NCBI GenBank assembly: GCA_031002005.1
Contig: JARYHS010009186.1
Coordinates: 101,031,992 to 101,095,991, forward strand
Length of the DNA stretch: 64,000 nucleotides
Source of the DNA: Vandiemenella viatica
Taxonomy: Eukaryota; Arthropoda; Insecta; Orthoptera; Morabidae
Reading direction: 5' to 3'
Under the pieces are notes generated by a model that did no database searches, was not told the DNA's origin, and saw nothing but the letters and a program-made list of their open reading frames with translations. The position numbers and the translations under genes are program-made. Positions 13,001-27,200 of the stretch are shown here, piece after piece (position 1 is the stretch's first letter; each line of letters begins with the position of its first letter).

Positions 13001-15248
13001 ATGGTTTTTCACATTAGCCATCATTGTTTGAAGTCATATTACTTTTTAGCATTGCTGCTTCTTTAACACTATTGTCTTCTCTTTTTTTTTTTTTTAGACA
13101 TTGCATGTCTATGAATTATTCTACATCCTTTACATCAATGGGATGCTCAAAGTTTAAAGTTTTTGGTACTGTTATTCCCAAACAACTAGTACTAAGTAAT
13201 CATAAAGTGGTTTGTTATGAAAGTATAGGATTGCACAGTGTAATGATGTACTGCTCTTAAATAAGGTGCAATTATTTTTACAGGAATGTAATCAGCATGA
13301 AACAGAGTGTTAAAAAAGAAATGGATGTTCACTGGAATTGATATCTATGTTTCAAATCTCTCTTTAATGTGATAAAAGTGACCACTTCTAGGCATGTGCT
13401 ATAACCATCTAGAGGTTAATTACACCTGTCTTATCAATCGTCACAAAAAACTAGATTATATATTTCAATCCTCTCTTTAACAGGACAACATTGATCACTT
13501 TTAGACATGTAATAAAACATGTGGTGGCCAACTACAGCAATCTTAATAATTAGAACTTAAGATGAAATTGTAAAGCACCCTTTAGTTCACCAAAAGCACT
13601 CCCCCTAGCTACCCTCAGCAGCAAAATATTCTATAAATCGATTTTGAAGTCGTTTGTGTTGAATTTCGAGAAGAGTAATTGTTAACTTGAAGGAATTACC
13701 CTGTATTCATTTCCATAGTGAAAACTTGTCATTACAATCATTTTAAAGTGTAATCATTATATCAGAAAATATTTATTTGAAGAGATATTTTGGTTTGTTC
13801 ACGTTTTGAAACACGTGATCAGAAAAGTAAATAATCTAAGATTTGAAATATCTTAAAATTTAATAAAGCTACAGCTGAGCTTTTATCATCAGCTATAGTT
13901 GGCATTGTCCAAAGTATTTTGATAGTAAAATTAACTAATTTAACAAAATTTAATTAGCAGTTTTAATTAAGAGAGAAAATTAACTTTTTTACTAAATGGA
14001 ATATTAATTTGTAATTAAGACGATTATGAAAATATAATGGTTTTGGTAAAAAGCTTAAGTATTTGTCTAGGAATTAAGTTTTTAATTAAAGAAAAAATTA
14101 CTGACGTCATAGGACGGGGGAATCTTATAAAAGACCCTGCAGCGAGCTTAGATTGGCTTACTCCACACTAGATTTTCAAAGAAGTAACTTAGTAATATGT
14201 AGTGTCATTCTTTTGCCGCAAAGTGATCGCGTAACTTCACCCTAGTTAGCGGGGTGAACTGCTCTGAGCGGTAGCAGTTTCAGCAAATTCCAACATGCCG
14301 TAGTACTCACTAGTGTTAGGGGGACTTTGTGAGTTTTTGTCTTCTCGTAACAATGTGCGTAATTTATAATCTTCAATGAAACTGTTGTTCAATTGCTTTA
14401 TCTACGTATCCACTACCGACAATGTACGAGTGAACTTTCGGAAGAATATGAGTATTGTGTTACCCTGTGTGAATTGACTTTATTTTAATTACCCTTTGCA
14501 TTTGGGGTTTAATACGAATGCGTGGCGGCCAATTTCTTAAATATAGGTACTTGAAGGCTCATGGTCATGAACTTAATTGTTCAAAGTTCAGGTGAAAGTG
14601 TTGTTATCCCTCATGCAACATCTTGGCCTCACAACATCTAATTTTCAATCTTTAATTCTGTGACACTTATCACTTATACACATGTGGTATAGCTATGTGA
14701 TGGCTAATTAATCTATTTATCAATTAAAAAAGTCTTGGGGAAGTAATATCCCTTACATTGTCCTCTTTAGTTGAAGTCTTTCATTTTCCTTCTTCAAGTA
14801 GTTGGTTTATCCATTATCTACTGCAATTAGACTTTTAATCCTTTTTAAAAATAATTGCCTCATGCTACTCTTCAGATAAAGACTTTTCAGCAGTAATGCC
14901 AAAACAAGAAAGAACTGTGATATAGTTTGGGTCAAACTTAAATTAGTTCAGAATCTGGAAGCTAGTTTGATGTCTACAGTGGGACATTCTAAACCAACAT
15001 GTCAGAAGAATTCTTTAGGGGTTTAACATATAATCTGAACCTGGAATGATCCCAGTATACTTTATATATATGTGAAAGCTTTGACAGAGATATCTATCAC
15101 CTTTGTTAAAATTGTATGGGAAGCTTTCTGCAATATTTTCTTCACCAAATGTTGATTCATTGGAAAATAAGACAGTCTAATTAATTTGTCCAAGTAGCAG
15201 TATAAATACTGTCATTAATGATGTTACATAACTGAAGCAGTAGATTCA

Positions 15249-15298
<50 letters not shown>

Positions 15299-18200
15299 AT
15301 AACTAAGGAGAAGAATTTTTTGTGAATTTACTGTGAATCAAGTAGGATTTGCAAACAGTATTCACATAACTAACATATTAAATAATGACAGAATTATGTT
15401 TTGTACTTTCTGAGTGAAAAATCAGAACCTTGTGGATTCATTCATTTGTTCATCATTCTATCCATCTATCACACCCTCATACATTCTTATCTCTCAACTC
15501 AGAAATTTTTAACTCCATGCTACTAGTATTAACTACTATTCTATAAAGATTAAAATGATCATGATATAAAATTCTGAAGAAAATGATTACAGAGGGTCAG
15601 TGGGTGGTGGAAGAAAAAATTCCCTTTAGATATGGCACTACATGTATATCGTATAAAAGCTACAAACCTGCAAGCTCTCAAAATGTTTAATTTTCCTTTT
15701 TATTCCATGAATTGTGGAAGTTCATACCAAAAAACTATAAAATAAATGCCATTTCTCCCTACATTTCAGAATCTATTGATTCAAAAAATCTTTCTAAATT
15801 CACCATTAAACGTAGCCTGCTAAAGGGCACAGGAAAACTATAGCAATATATGATATCTGGAAATTTGATATTTCATCAGAAAATTTTTCATTTAAAATAA
15901 TATCATTTAAAGGAGAGCCTGTATATCAAACAATTAACTCTATTTTAAAATAACTTTTTATTTATTACTTTAACAAAGTTATTACTTTTTTGAGAAATTA
16001 ATTTTAACAGACAATCTCAGCATGGCAGAGTAACTAGCACTTGGCAATGCTAGTTTCCAAATAAAATAATAACATCCTATGATAAATGTTTTTGCTGTTG
16101 TTGCGGACAGAAAACAGAATCAAACCTTTCTTTTGCTTATTTAATTACTACCCTTATAAATTTCAGATTTCTTTCATCACATCCATATTAAAGCAAAACA
16201 CTCATTAGGAGATGATGTGTGTTTGTTTATACATGTGTGGTTGTTTTTTCCCCTTGCAGGTTTATATGGATTATAAACTTGCTATAAATTTTTTTGTTAT
16301 TTTTATGTTCAGCTTGCTATACCTTTAAAAATATACAAGGTTCATATATCCATGCCATTCTTCTTCACACAAATATACAAAAGAAAACATGGTAAAAAAA
16401 ACTAAATTTACACTTTACTGTAAGGAGCATCAAAATCTATTTAGAAAAAAAAACAGTTTGCCCTATAATGTGGGAAAGCATTTTCTCATTTTTTAACCAA
16501 TTTAGTCTCAAATTTTTTAAAGTGTAATTTTCAATGTTACAATAGACACCAAAAAAGCTCCAGACACTAGAAGAAATAGGTCATTTAATTAAAAATAAGC
16601 ATGATCAATAGTGATTCAACACAAAAATATATAAATTACCATTTGGTCTAAATTAAAACCATGAAATTGTCTTATATTGATGTGCAAAACAGTAAATTTA
16701 GTTTTTGTGGTATGTTTACTTCTTTTTCAGGCTTTGGGATATACAACATCTTACTTTTAATCACAGCAGTCTTCTCAGCAATGAGTCACCAGTTCAGCAC
16801 AAAAGCTATAGCATACCTTCTTCCATCAGCAGAATGTGACCTCAGTCTTTCATCTGCTGATAAAGGTCTCCTCACAGCTATCAGCTATGCAGGTAGAAAT
16901 GTAGTAATCATATAGCTAACATGCAATTATTATACTGAAAACTATTTAAAACCTGTGTCTCATTTAACTATTAGCATAGTTACCACTGATTTTTTTTTAA
17001 AAAAAAATTGTTCTGAGATGTGATATGATATTCAAAAGTAAATTTGTATCAATAGAACTGGACGTTTCTTTGTACATTTTTTAATGATTCTTATCAAAGA
17101 AGAACAAAAATAATAATAATTCTGTGTGGTCACAATGACCTGGAGATAGGGTTTTTATTGGCTGCACATTCCGCCCCTATTGTAGTCGCCTTAACCTAAC
17201 CTGACTATCCTGCCGGGTACAGGAAACCTACAGTTTAACATGGAATCCGAACTACTGAAATGTTCTGGTGTACTTCACTTTACACAGCAAGCTGTGGCGG
17301 AGGTGAGGGTTGGGTTAAGTGCCTTTGAAAATCCCTGCCGAGTCAGGAATTCGTACTGGGGACCTTTCGATCTCTAGTCAGACGCTTAACCACTGAACCA
17401 CCAGACTGCTTAGAAGAACAATGATAGCATGTGATTTAAGATTAAAGGCAGACATTAGTTGCTCCAGCCAAATCTACTATGAATCACCTTTACAACTTAT
17501 ATAGACTTATAAACCTTTCTGGAACCAGCGCTCTTCTTTCTGCATTTGAATCTTCAACATGTGGTGTTCACATAATAATTCAAAGCATACGTTTGCTACT
17601 TATGCAAGTTTCCACAAAACCTGTAGTAGACAATAATAGTCACCATGAGCTACTTGAAACTAATATATCAGCAAATTTTTGGCAACAGACATCTAGTATT
17701 GAAGCTAGGAAGTACCCTTTGTGGCAACAAAATTGAAATTTAAAGTTTGTGGTAACCCTATACATTGTCTGCAAACATTAACAATAAATGAAAGGTTCTA
17801 TTATCAAAATTCACTCAGTTTTAGTCCTCCATTCAAAAATCTTGACTCATATTCACATCAACAGTCTAACATTCCAGCATTTTCAAGTACTTCTATATTA
17901 TCCAATCTATCTTAAACTATCACAATCGATAACTGCCACATAACATCCAATACTGCAACTTCCAGCAATGATAAAACTTGTAATAAACTGAACTACACTG
18001 ACTGGCTTGTTCAATGGCCTCTCATATTTATATTTTTGCATTGTTCAGTAATAAATTTGGTGATGTGACACTCACATGACTACCAGTAATTTAATTTTTC
18101 ATGTTTGTGAATATCTAAAAGTCATTTGATTTCTCTCAAATTTCTACAGTGGAAGTCCTGATTATTTTAAAACTTTTATTTTTTATTTTTTTTATGACAA

Positions 18201-21200
18201 TAATTCCAAAATTGCTTCATTTTTCTGTAATAATTTCACAATGATTACGCTTCTCCATGTGGTCTTTCAAATGTTAATTAAACACTCAGTTCTTTAATTA
18301 ATTAGCCAAATAATGGTAAAACATTATGTTAATTATCTTTTACAAAGTTTTGTAAGCAATTTCTCTACTGGAAATCTCTAAATTATGAAAATACTTCAGA
18401 TATGTGCTTTCCCTCCAAATCATGTATTTTTACTATCCACTTCTCTGTGGTATGAAACTATCGTCTACTACCTTCTTTCAAACCTTTACTAACCTCATAC
18501 AACATCGTTCAATTTGCCTCACTCCCTGGACCAAAAAGTCTGCAGTTTCCAACATTTTAGCGTAAACTTCACTATTATTGATGACAACAATCACGATTCC
18601 TTCTATTGGATAAGCTAATTACAACTTCCCTTTATACTTTCTAGTAAAGTTTCCTTACTATAAGATTCCTCAAATCACTTTACACTTTATCCTTCTGAAC
18701 AGAACTGTCTACCATTTCAAGCATTTTCACCTCAAAATTTGTTACATCATTAATAAATTTGTCATGCTACATTGCATCCCAATCTCCAACACCATCCCTA
18801 CTTCAACCAAAACTAAACTCAACTCAGTTTTGATCACCAGAATTGGATATACTATGACCAAGTTATTACTTCCTATGCTCCTGCCTCAAAATTACTCATT
18901 CTATTTCAGTACCTGCATCTTCCACTTTTGATTCATATGACCTGCCAACACAATTATTCTCTATGTTCATATATGTTATGAAATATAATGTATCATATCT
19001 CATCTCTCTTCCCAACACCAACTCCATCCCTGCTAATGCCAAAGATTGTGTAATTTTCTAATTGCTCCATGCAAGATCTTGCATTCGTTTATGCAACCCA
19101 TCACCAGCATTCAAATCATAGCAAACACAAAGAATCGTGTAGGTTGGTCAAGTAGAATGTATGTTTCTGATGCTATAAGCCTATTGTATTCACTCGAACA
19201 TTGCTTTTATTATTATAGTGTCAGAGGTTGTAATTTTATTTTTCATACTGGAAAAAATGAAGCCATACTGGATCTGTTATATAAGATTGTCTTATAGTGA
19301 TCTGCTTTCAACATCCTGCATTTACAGGAAGGGTTGATGGTGGAATATATTAAGGATGTGAGGAAACTCAGAGATAAAATCTTGTTCTGTATAATATTGG
19401 GTAGAATTGGATCCACTTTAGAGATATCAAATGCAGAAACTGGAATTGGTACAAGGGCAGGCTGCTGTATTTTAATTGGTAAACAACCATAGCATACAAG
19501 AAGCTGTGTTGCAAATCATTGGAAGCAGGGGGCAAGGAAACAGAATATTGAAAAACATTAGGAATTTATTATTGGGGAGATTTTCATTTGTGGGTAAAGC
19601 AATCAGAAACTGAAATATATTATTGAGTGATATGATAAACAAGATACCTTGAACACCAAAAAATTTTAAGTGATAATTTGTATAATATAAGACTGGAGGT
19701 TTTCTTGGTGTTGAAAATGAATAAAATTTTCTCGGGTAACTAGCCAAGTTAGTCCAGTGAACATCATGTCTGACCAATAGACTAACTCGGCCAGTTACCC
19801 AAGAAAATTTTATTCAGTTTATGTAGGGAAATTGTTACTTCGACATGTGCTCCATTCCAATTAATTAAATAAGAATTTAAAAAGTTTCATTTTTAATTAA
19901 CATCTGTTTTTGTTTGTTGATAATTCAATGATTGCTCAGTTCCTTTTATGCAGTTATCAATTTAAATTGGCTCTGACTGAGTTTCTACATTGTGTTACAG
20001 TATGGAGTAACTTATTTTCCTTTAAAGTGAGGGTAATGTTATCTCAAACCTACATTGAGAGGCAGAGAAATAATGACCAAATGCTATTAAGCAATATAAT
20101 AATCTCCTATGTTTCTATACAGAATTGCAATTTATAATAATAATAATAAAAAAAAACAAATAATTTAATGGATGTTTTGTTTCATGCTTGCAGGAATGAT
20201 TTTAAGTGCCTTTGCATGGGGTTTCTTCTCTGATATCTCTGGAAGGAGAAAGTTGCTTATTCTGGCATATCTGCTGGATGGAACCTTCAACTTAATAGCT
20301 AGTTTTTCACAGACATTTTGGTTTCTTCTGGTGTTTAAATTCTTTAGTGGTGTAATGTAAGTATATGTAATAATAAATTAAGTTGCTTTTGACAGTAATT
20401 AATTTGACAATTTTATGAATCAAATTGACATTTAAATTTTACAAACTATAGAGACAGATGAAATTAGCAAAAATATTGTTTCAAATACTTTAAACAAACA
20501 AAATGGTTTAATTACTCATGGGAAAAAATTATCATCAATTTAAAAAAAAAATTCAAAACCTTTTTTGGCATAATATTTATTTTATTATTTACAACATTCG
20601 TAAGAGTTTAATGGTATAAAACATGAATTTTGTTAAAACTAACAACTTTTTCACACATTTACACTGTTTATCCAATATTTTTGTTTATAGTATTCAAGAT
20701 TTTGGATGTATAGTTCAATTCTTTTATTGAATAATATTTATCTCACTAAAAATAATTTAAAGTCTTCTTCTGTAGTAGATTATTATAAAAATCATAATTA
20801 TTAAACTTTATTTTATTTATTTATCGTATGATTAACAAGGAACACAATAGGAAATGTACATATCACAAGATTGTACAATTTCATATCTCGAGATCTAATG
20901 TTTTAATCCAGTCAACTACACTGATCGACACATCAAGTAATTCCGACATTGTTCCATTATAGGCCCGAAGAGGACAGTCAGAAATGATGTGATTGATTGT
21001 CTGTAAGGTGGCTCCACAGTCACAATTTGCGGAATCTACCCAGCCCCATTTGTATAGTAAGTAGGCGCATCTGCCTTGTCCTGTTCGAATCCGATTGATG
21101 ATTCTCCACTGCCGCCTGGGGAGATAGAAACCTTGTAACCTTACTGAGGGATCCTCAACTAGATTTTTATTGGCTACTGATGACTGCTCCCATTGAGTTG

Positions 21201-24200
21201 TCCACAGCTTATTGATGTTAAAAGAGGACTCTGTAAGGTTGATTACTGTGCGCCATGATGGTTTTCTTGATTTCAAAGCGTTGATGGTTTGCTTGAATCA
21301 TGTCTTGATGTATAGGCAGCCGAGGGTTTTTCAGGATATTTTTCCAGATTTTTATGAGAGCTTCTGATCTTCTTAGTGATGGGGGAGAGATGTTGCATAG
21401 CACTGGAAGCCATATGGTGTTCGTGCTGCGTATACATCCCGTAATCATTCTCATTGCCTGATTGAGTTGCACATCTATCTTCTTTGTATGGGTACTATTG
21501 AACCAGGATGGGCAGAAATATTCAGCAATAGAGTATGACAGAGCTAAGGCTGTGGGTCTTAGAATGTGAGCACTGGCTCCCTATGAAGTACATGCAAGCT
21601 TTTGGAGAATATTATTTCTCATTTTGACTTTGGCAGCCACGTTTGAGAGATATTGTTTGAAAGTTAAAGTTCTGTCCAGTGTTATACCCAGATATTTTGG
21701 TATGCCACAATACGGCAAGAGTTGGCCTCTGAATTTAACTTCTGGTTTATAGTGTGCTTGTCTGTTGTGTAAATGAAATGACTGTTTTCTGAGGATTTAG
21801 ATAGAGACACCATTTCTTGAAGTAGTCATCTAACTTTTCCAGATCAGCTGATAAAGTTGTTTCTGCATCAGAAATGTTGGGGTTCTGGTTCACCAAACAA
21901 ATGTCATCAGCGTAAGTAAATTTTCTTGAAGATGTTTCCAGTAAATCATGAGTATACAAATTGAATAGGAGGGGTGCTAAAACAGATCCTTGGGGTAAAC
22001 CATCATTTAATATAAATATTCTGCTTCTGTCATTATCAGAGTATACCTGAAAGTATCTATTGCTCAACGTGTTGTTAAGTAATTCCGTAAGTTTTTGACA
22101 TGGGATAATACTCACAAATTTCAGAAGTCCTTCTCACCAAACAGTGTCATAGGCAGCTGACAGATCCAAAAAGGCAGCCACACTTACTGATTTCTTCTCA
22201 AACCCATTTTCAGTATGAGAGGTGAGAGTGAAAACCTGATCATTACACCTTCTCCCTGGCCTGAATCCTTCTTGTTCTATGGGAATATGGTTATTGATTA
22301 CTTCAGAAATTCTATTGTAGATCAGGTGCTCAAGGAATTTGTATGTTACACTTAGAAGTGCTATTGGTCGGTAATTTACCACTTTTGCCTTATTTGGTTT
22401 AAATATGGCTAATATTTTTGTTTTCTTCATTAACGGTGGAAGGTTTCCAGTTTGTAGGATATTTGAGAAGAAGTTGGTAAGCCATCTTACTGTAGCTGGT
22501 CCACAGTGGGCCAAAAGTTCAGGATATCTACCATCAAATCCAGCTGCTTTTCCCAGTTTCATTTGTTTGATTGCATCTTTGGTTTTTTCTTCTTGGAATG
22601 GAATGGAGAATTCAGAAGATTGTGGGGCTGCTTTTTTCTTGTTGCATAATTTTAGTCTGATATCTCTTTTGGTTTGCTTATCTTTTGTGTTCTTAGAAAC
22701 CGATACTAGGTGTTTAGCAAAATCATTCAGATTGATGGCAGTTTTTGATCTTCTGATCACAGGGATTGAGCAGTCTAATTTTCTAATGACTGACCAGGCT
22801 TTCCTGCTAGAGTGGGTGTAATCCAAGGATTCTACTGTGCGATGCCAGATATTTCTACGACCCTCATCTAGTGACTGAAGGAGGCGCATTGCATTATCAG
22901 AGGTTGGATGTTCCTCATATTTTATTAATAAATTCTCACTCTCTGGGCTCCAACCGGGGATATACTCTTTGCGATGTCCTCTAGGATTGCATTGTCTAGC
23001 TAGAGCTTTAATGACCCCAACAAATCTACTATAATTATTGTAGGTTGGTTTAATCCGTCTGATATTGGAGTCTGTTTGTTTTTCAAATTAAATCCAATTG
23101 GCTTTCTTGAAGTTCCATCTTGGTGTAGGGTGTGATCGTATAACAGGTATGGATGTTCCTACCTCTGTGAGGAAAATCCTTGACTACTGAAAGATGAACT
23201 TGACTGATTGCACTCTGGAGGTGGGTTGTAAAACATAGGTCTGGAGTGTATCCTCGGCACCATCAAGCTGAATGAAAGGTCGGCAGATGTTTAGCATCAT
23301 AAATTAATTCCAGATTATCAGTTTCCTTCCAGCTTTCAAGTATTTCACCATTAAGGTCATTTTTGCTATATCCCCAGAGGTGATGTTTACTATTGAAGTC
23401 ACCAAGTACTATAGTTGGGTGTTGTTGAGGTTGAAAAGGAGGGTTAGGCCAAATAGTTTCAGGTGCCTTGTACACATTGACTATTGTCAGATTTTCAACT
23501 TTTGCCGTGATGGTATAAATGTCATTATCATAGTTTACTGACAGGATTTGGTAATTTGGCAAATCATTCTTGACATAAATTGCGAGGCCATACTTAGGAT
23601 GAAAATTAGAGGCTATTAATTTAAAACCTAGTATTTTCCCTCTGCGTTGTATCTGTTGTTCGTCTGCTGTGTGAGTTTCTTGGAGCACAATCACATCGAC
23701 TGCACATTTCTGTGCAAGTCTGGAAAGATATTCACATTTTGCTCGACTTATTCCTTTGATATTCAGTTGACAAATGCATAGAGATGGTCCAATTCTATGA
23801 GCTTGTGGGTCCTGAAAAGGACCTTCTGGCTCCTTTTTGTGTATCTTTTGACCGAGAGGTCTATTCAGACAGTTCGGTCTCATCTTAGCGATAAGATTAT
23901 TGAAATTAAACTGCATATGGCACAAAATGACTGGAGAAATTATACAAATGATGAAAAGAATGAAACAATAATATAAAGTGATTATGGCATTTATAAAAGA
24001 TAATGGAAGGAGGACAGAGATATGCAAAAATACTAACATGAAACAGTGATCAAAATTTTGGTGTAAACACATAATCAGCATATTCCACTGCTAATGATGG
24101 GATTAAGGCCAAAACATTATCACCGTATCATGCTCATGGTTTTTTTTTCTAAATATGTGTTTCTATGTAAGTGATTGCTCCTTTTTCACATTAACACTTA

Positions 24201-27200
24201 CTAATCAGGAATCTTTTGTTTCCTGCCAAATCTTCTGAAAATATATTTATATTTTCTCACAAATCATAATATATTGTTAATACAAATAATACCTCTTAAA
24301 TCAAATTCTTCGTTACAGAATATATACTCTTATTTTACTGCTGTAAATGAAAGATTTTTATGTTATTGATGCACAGAATTCTCAATAATCAAGGAAGGAT
24401 TCGTCAAAAAATTTTCACATTTCTCATAAATCTGTAACAACACTTGTACTTTTAAAGTTGCCATACATCTTCACTAAAAATTCTCTGATAAAGAATAACT
24501 TTCAAAGTACTTCCAAATCCTAGCAGGAGCCCTCATTTCCTGTCGCTGTCCACTGAATTTTGTCCAGAAACAAATCTTTCATGCTATAATCTGCCCCTCA
24601 AATCACAACTTCTGCTCCATAAAAATCCTGTGTTCATTACATAGTTTTTTCTTGGTATGGAATGTTTAAACCTAATTGTTCATAATAGGCATGACTTTCT
24701 GTGTTCCTACCCTTAATGGCAACTCCTTTGGTCAAAAACCTTTCCCTCTGCGGCTATATACGCTTGAGTAGATAAACAAACCTTAAGAATAGTTTTAATC
24801 AAAAATACATACCTCCCGAATTTTACATACCACCTGATGAAACATTGCACCATAATGCAACTCTCATATTTATTTTAATATGGAAAGAAAAGCTAAAATA
24901 AATGAATGGAATAGCAGCAATGAAAAACACTACACAAACACAAAATTTTGGGCCACGTCCTTACTCATAAAAATAGAAACAAATTACTCAACTCATGCAG
25001 GTACTTATGATCAACACAGCCACCATTCATTGGCTGTTCTGGCTTAACAATGGCAGATCCGGTGATTTCAGATGGTAGTAAATGGTCTGCAATATAATAA
25101 TTTCTAGGCATCCCATGATTTGTATTTGAGATCGTTCATCTTCAACTTCAGTCTCTCAGTTCTTTCCTGAATAATACACTTGAATAATTTTTTTCCCTCT
25201 CTTATCTGCATGATTAAAAACAACCTCTTATAAAATTTATTTATTTATAATGGAATTATAAGCTGCATTATAATCATTTACAATAGTACTTGGTATTCAG
25301 ATAACCCTTAGTAATTAAATCTGTCTCTTGCAGTATTTGTGGCCCGCTTTCGATACAAAAAATATTTGTGTCTGAGTTCCATGCTGCAAAATATAGAAGT
25401 AGAATACTCATGGTAACTGGAGTGTTTGCATCACTTTCAACAATGGCCATTCCTGGTAAGAATAATTTTAATATCTCTAATTTCTCATATTTAATTAGAG
25501 GAATCTAGTATAACTCTTTTATTTTAGTTAGCAGGCTGAACATAATAATGAAGACAATGAAAAATTACATTTCAGACTTCAGATCTTAGGGTAAGTCTTT
25601 AAAACACAAAAAGGTAAATTTTGTTCAGAATTATGAAAGTTCATTTGATGTTTTCTAATTGTGCTTTCCTCTCTTCTTGCAAAGGGGCTGCTTGGTTGAT
25701 AATCCCTCAACCTTGGTCTTGGCAATTATTTGGAGGCTATATCAAATATAATTCTTGGAGAATTTTTATGCTTGTCAGCTCAATGCCCAGCTTTATATCT
25801 GCATTATTAATCTACAGATTGACAGAGAGTCCAAGGTTTCTAATGACAAAGGGTAATAAAGAAGAAGCACTGGAAGTTTTCAAAACTGTCTTCAAGTACA
25901 ACACTGGAAAAGATCGAGAAATGTATCCTGTATGTATTTTTAGTCACATTTAAAATTTAGTATGCTAATGATTATAAATACTGGTCCATTAAATTGACAT
26001 TCTGTTACAATCATCAAAAATAAAAATCTAAATATGTTCATGGATTGGAATTTTGCAATCTGCTTCGATAAAGAATAGAAATGAAACTAAGATTATAGAT
26101 TTTGATTAGAATTTAACAGAATTGTTTTACCAGGTATGAGAATAAAAATTAAGATTTTTTTTATTTCGCTAATAGCTAATGTCATATAAATATGCTTGAT
26201 GGGGATTCAAACATTTCTACCAAGCTTGATAATGTTGTTGGCACCTTTAAATGATGCTTGCATAGGTTCGTTATTTGGCCACCATTCCCTCGTAATTACC
26301 CCAAGAGATAATGGTTTATGGAGTAAAACAGTTCTTGCTTAGACAAAGTTCATATTCTTGAATTATGTATAAGTGCTGGTACCAGAAAGATAAGGCATCG
26401 ATACTATCGTCTCCTTAAATTCAGATTGCAGGTTGACATCACTCACAAACACTGATTGGCAATCGTTCAGAAAATTCCTCTGAAATATGAAAAATCGGGT
26501 AATATCTAGATTGCGATACCGCTGCAAACACTTACTGCCTCGTGATGTAAACACTTCCGGATGTAGAGATTATAACGTCACTACGTTGCTGAATGTGACG
26601 TATACATTCCGCCTGCAGCTTTAAATGTCACTAACGGGGCCTTCCAGAGAAAGAAGTTCATCACTGATACGTCTCATATCGAGAAATCGTTAATTTTGCA
26701 CCAGTAGTACAGGAATAAATTCATTAACGATGAGGTTTTGATGTAGCCTGACCACACTGAAACATAACTATCGAACACCTTATTGCGGATACCTATGTCT
26801 GTGTTGTATCTATCGCTGTTTACATCTTAATGCAGCCTGGACCATAGTGAAACGTAACCGTCGCATACGATATTGCTAAAACGCAATTTCCAAATCGCAT
26901 CTATCACTGTTAGTATGGTCCAGGCTGCGTTTCAACCTAAACGCAAATGGTTATTGACGAAATCTTGTTTTTATTTCATATGAATGATTTTAATAGCAAT
27001 TTCAGCCACGAGAGGAAATATAGAAGAACGGAATCAAATAGAAATCAACGGAATTGTGACTAATAACATTAACGCTAATGAACGATATCAATTATCAGTT
27101 TGGAATGTTGTACATATTTTAATAATATTATCAATTGTGCAAGTAATAATTTTCTTTAACTTTTTCAATCCGTTAATTTTTTATTATTATTACTATTGGT

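Larger units (their letters stand above)
20803..24110 (-). mobile_element. Decayed non-LTR retrotransposon in intron 4, antisense to the host gene
   Basis: The minus strand carries an APE-type endonuclease (about 23830-23270), an RT (22889-21747) and a C-terminal domain (21472-20881), then a TAAA-repeat tail at 20803-20825. The 5' end near 24.1 kb is approximate. The ORF is broken between endonuclease and RT, near 22130 and near 21700. The C-terminal CDCGATLQTINHIISDCPLR is a Cys-His cluster seen in some Jockey-superfamily ORF2 proteins. Its antisense orientation avoids placing a sense polyadenylation signal in the host transcript. Confidence 0.9.

Noticed and set aside
23880..24081. Hydrophobic N-terminal extension of the LINE endonuclease frame
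   Set aside because: It lies upstream of the conserved start and reads as AT-rich leader; a membrane segment is not expected in ORF2.
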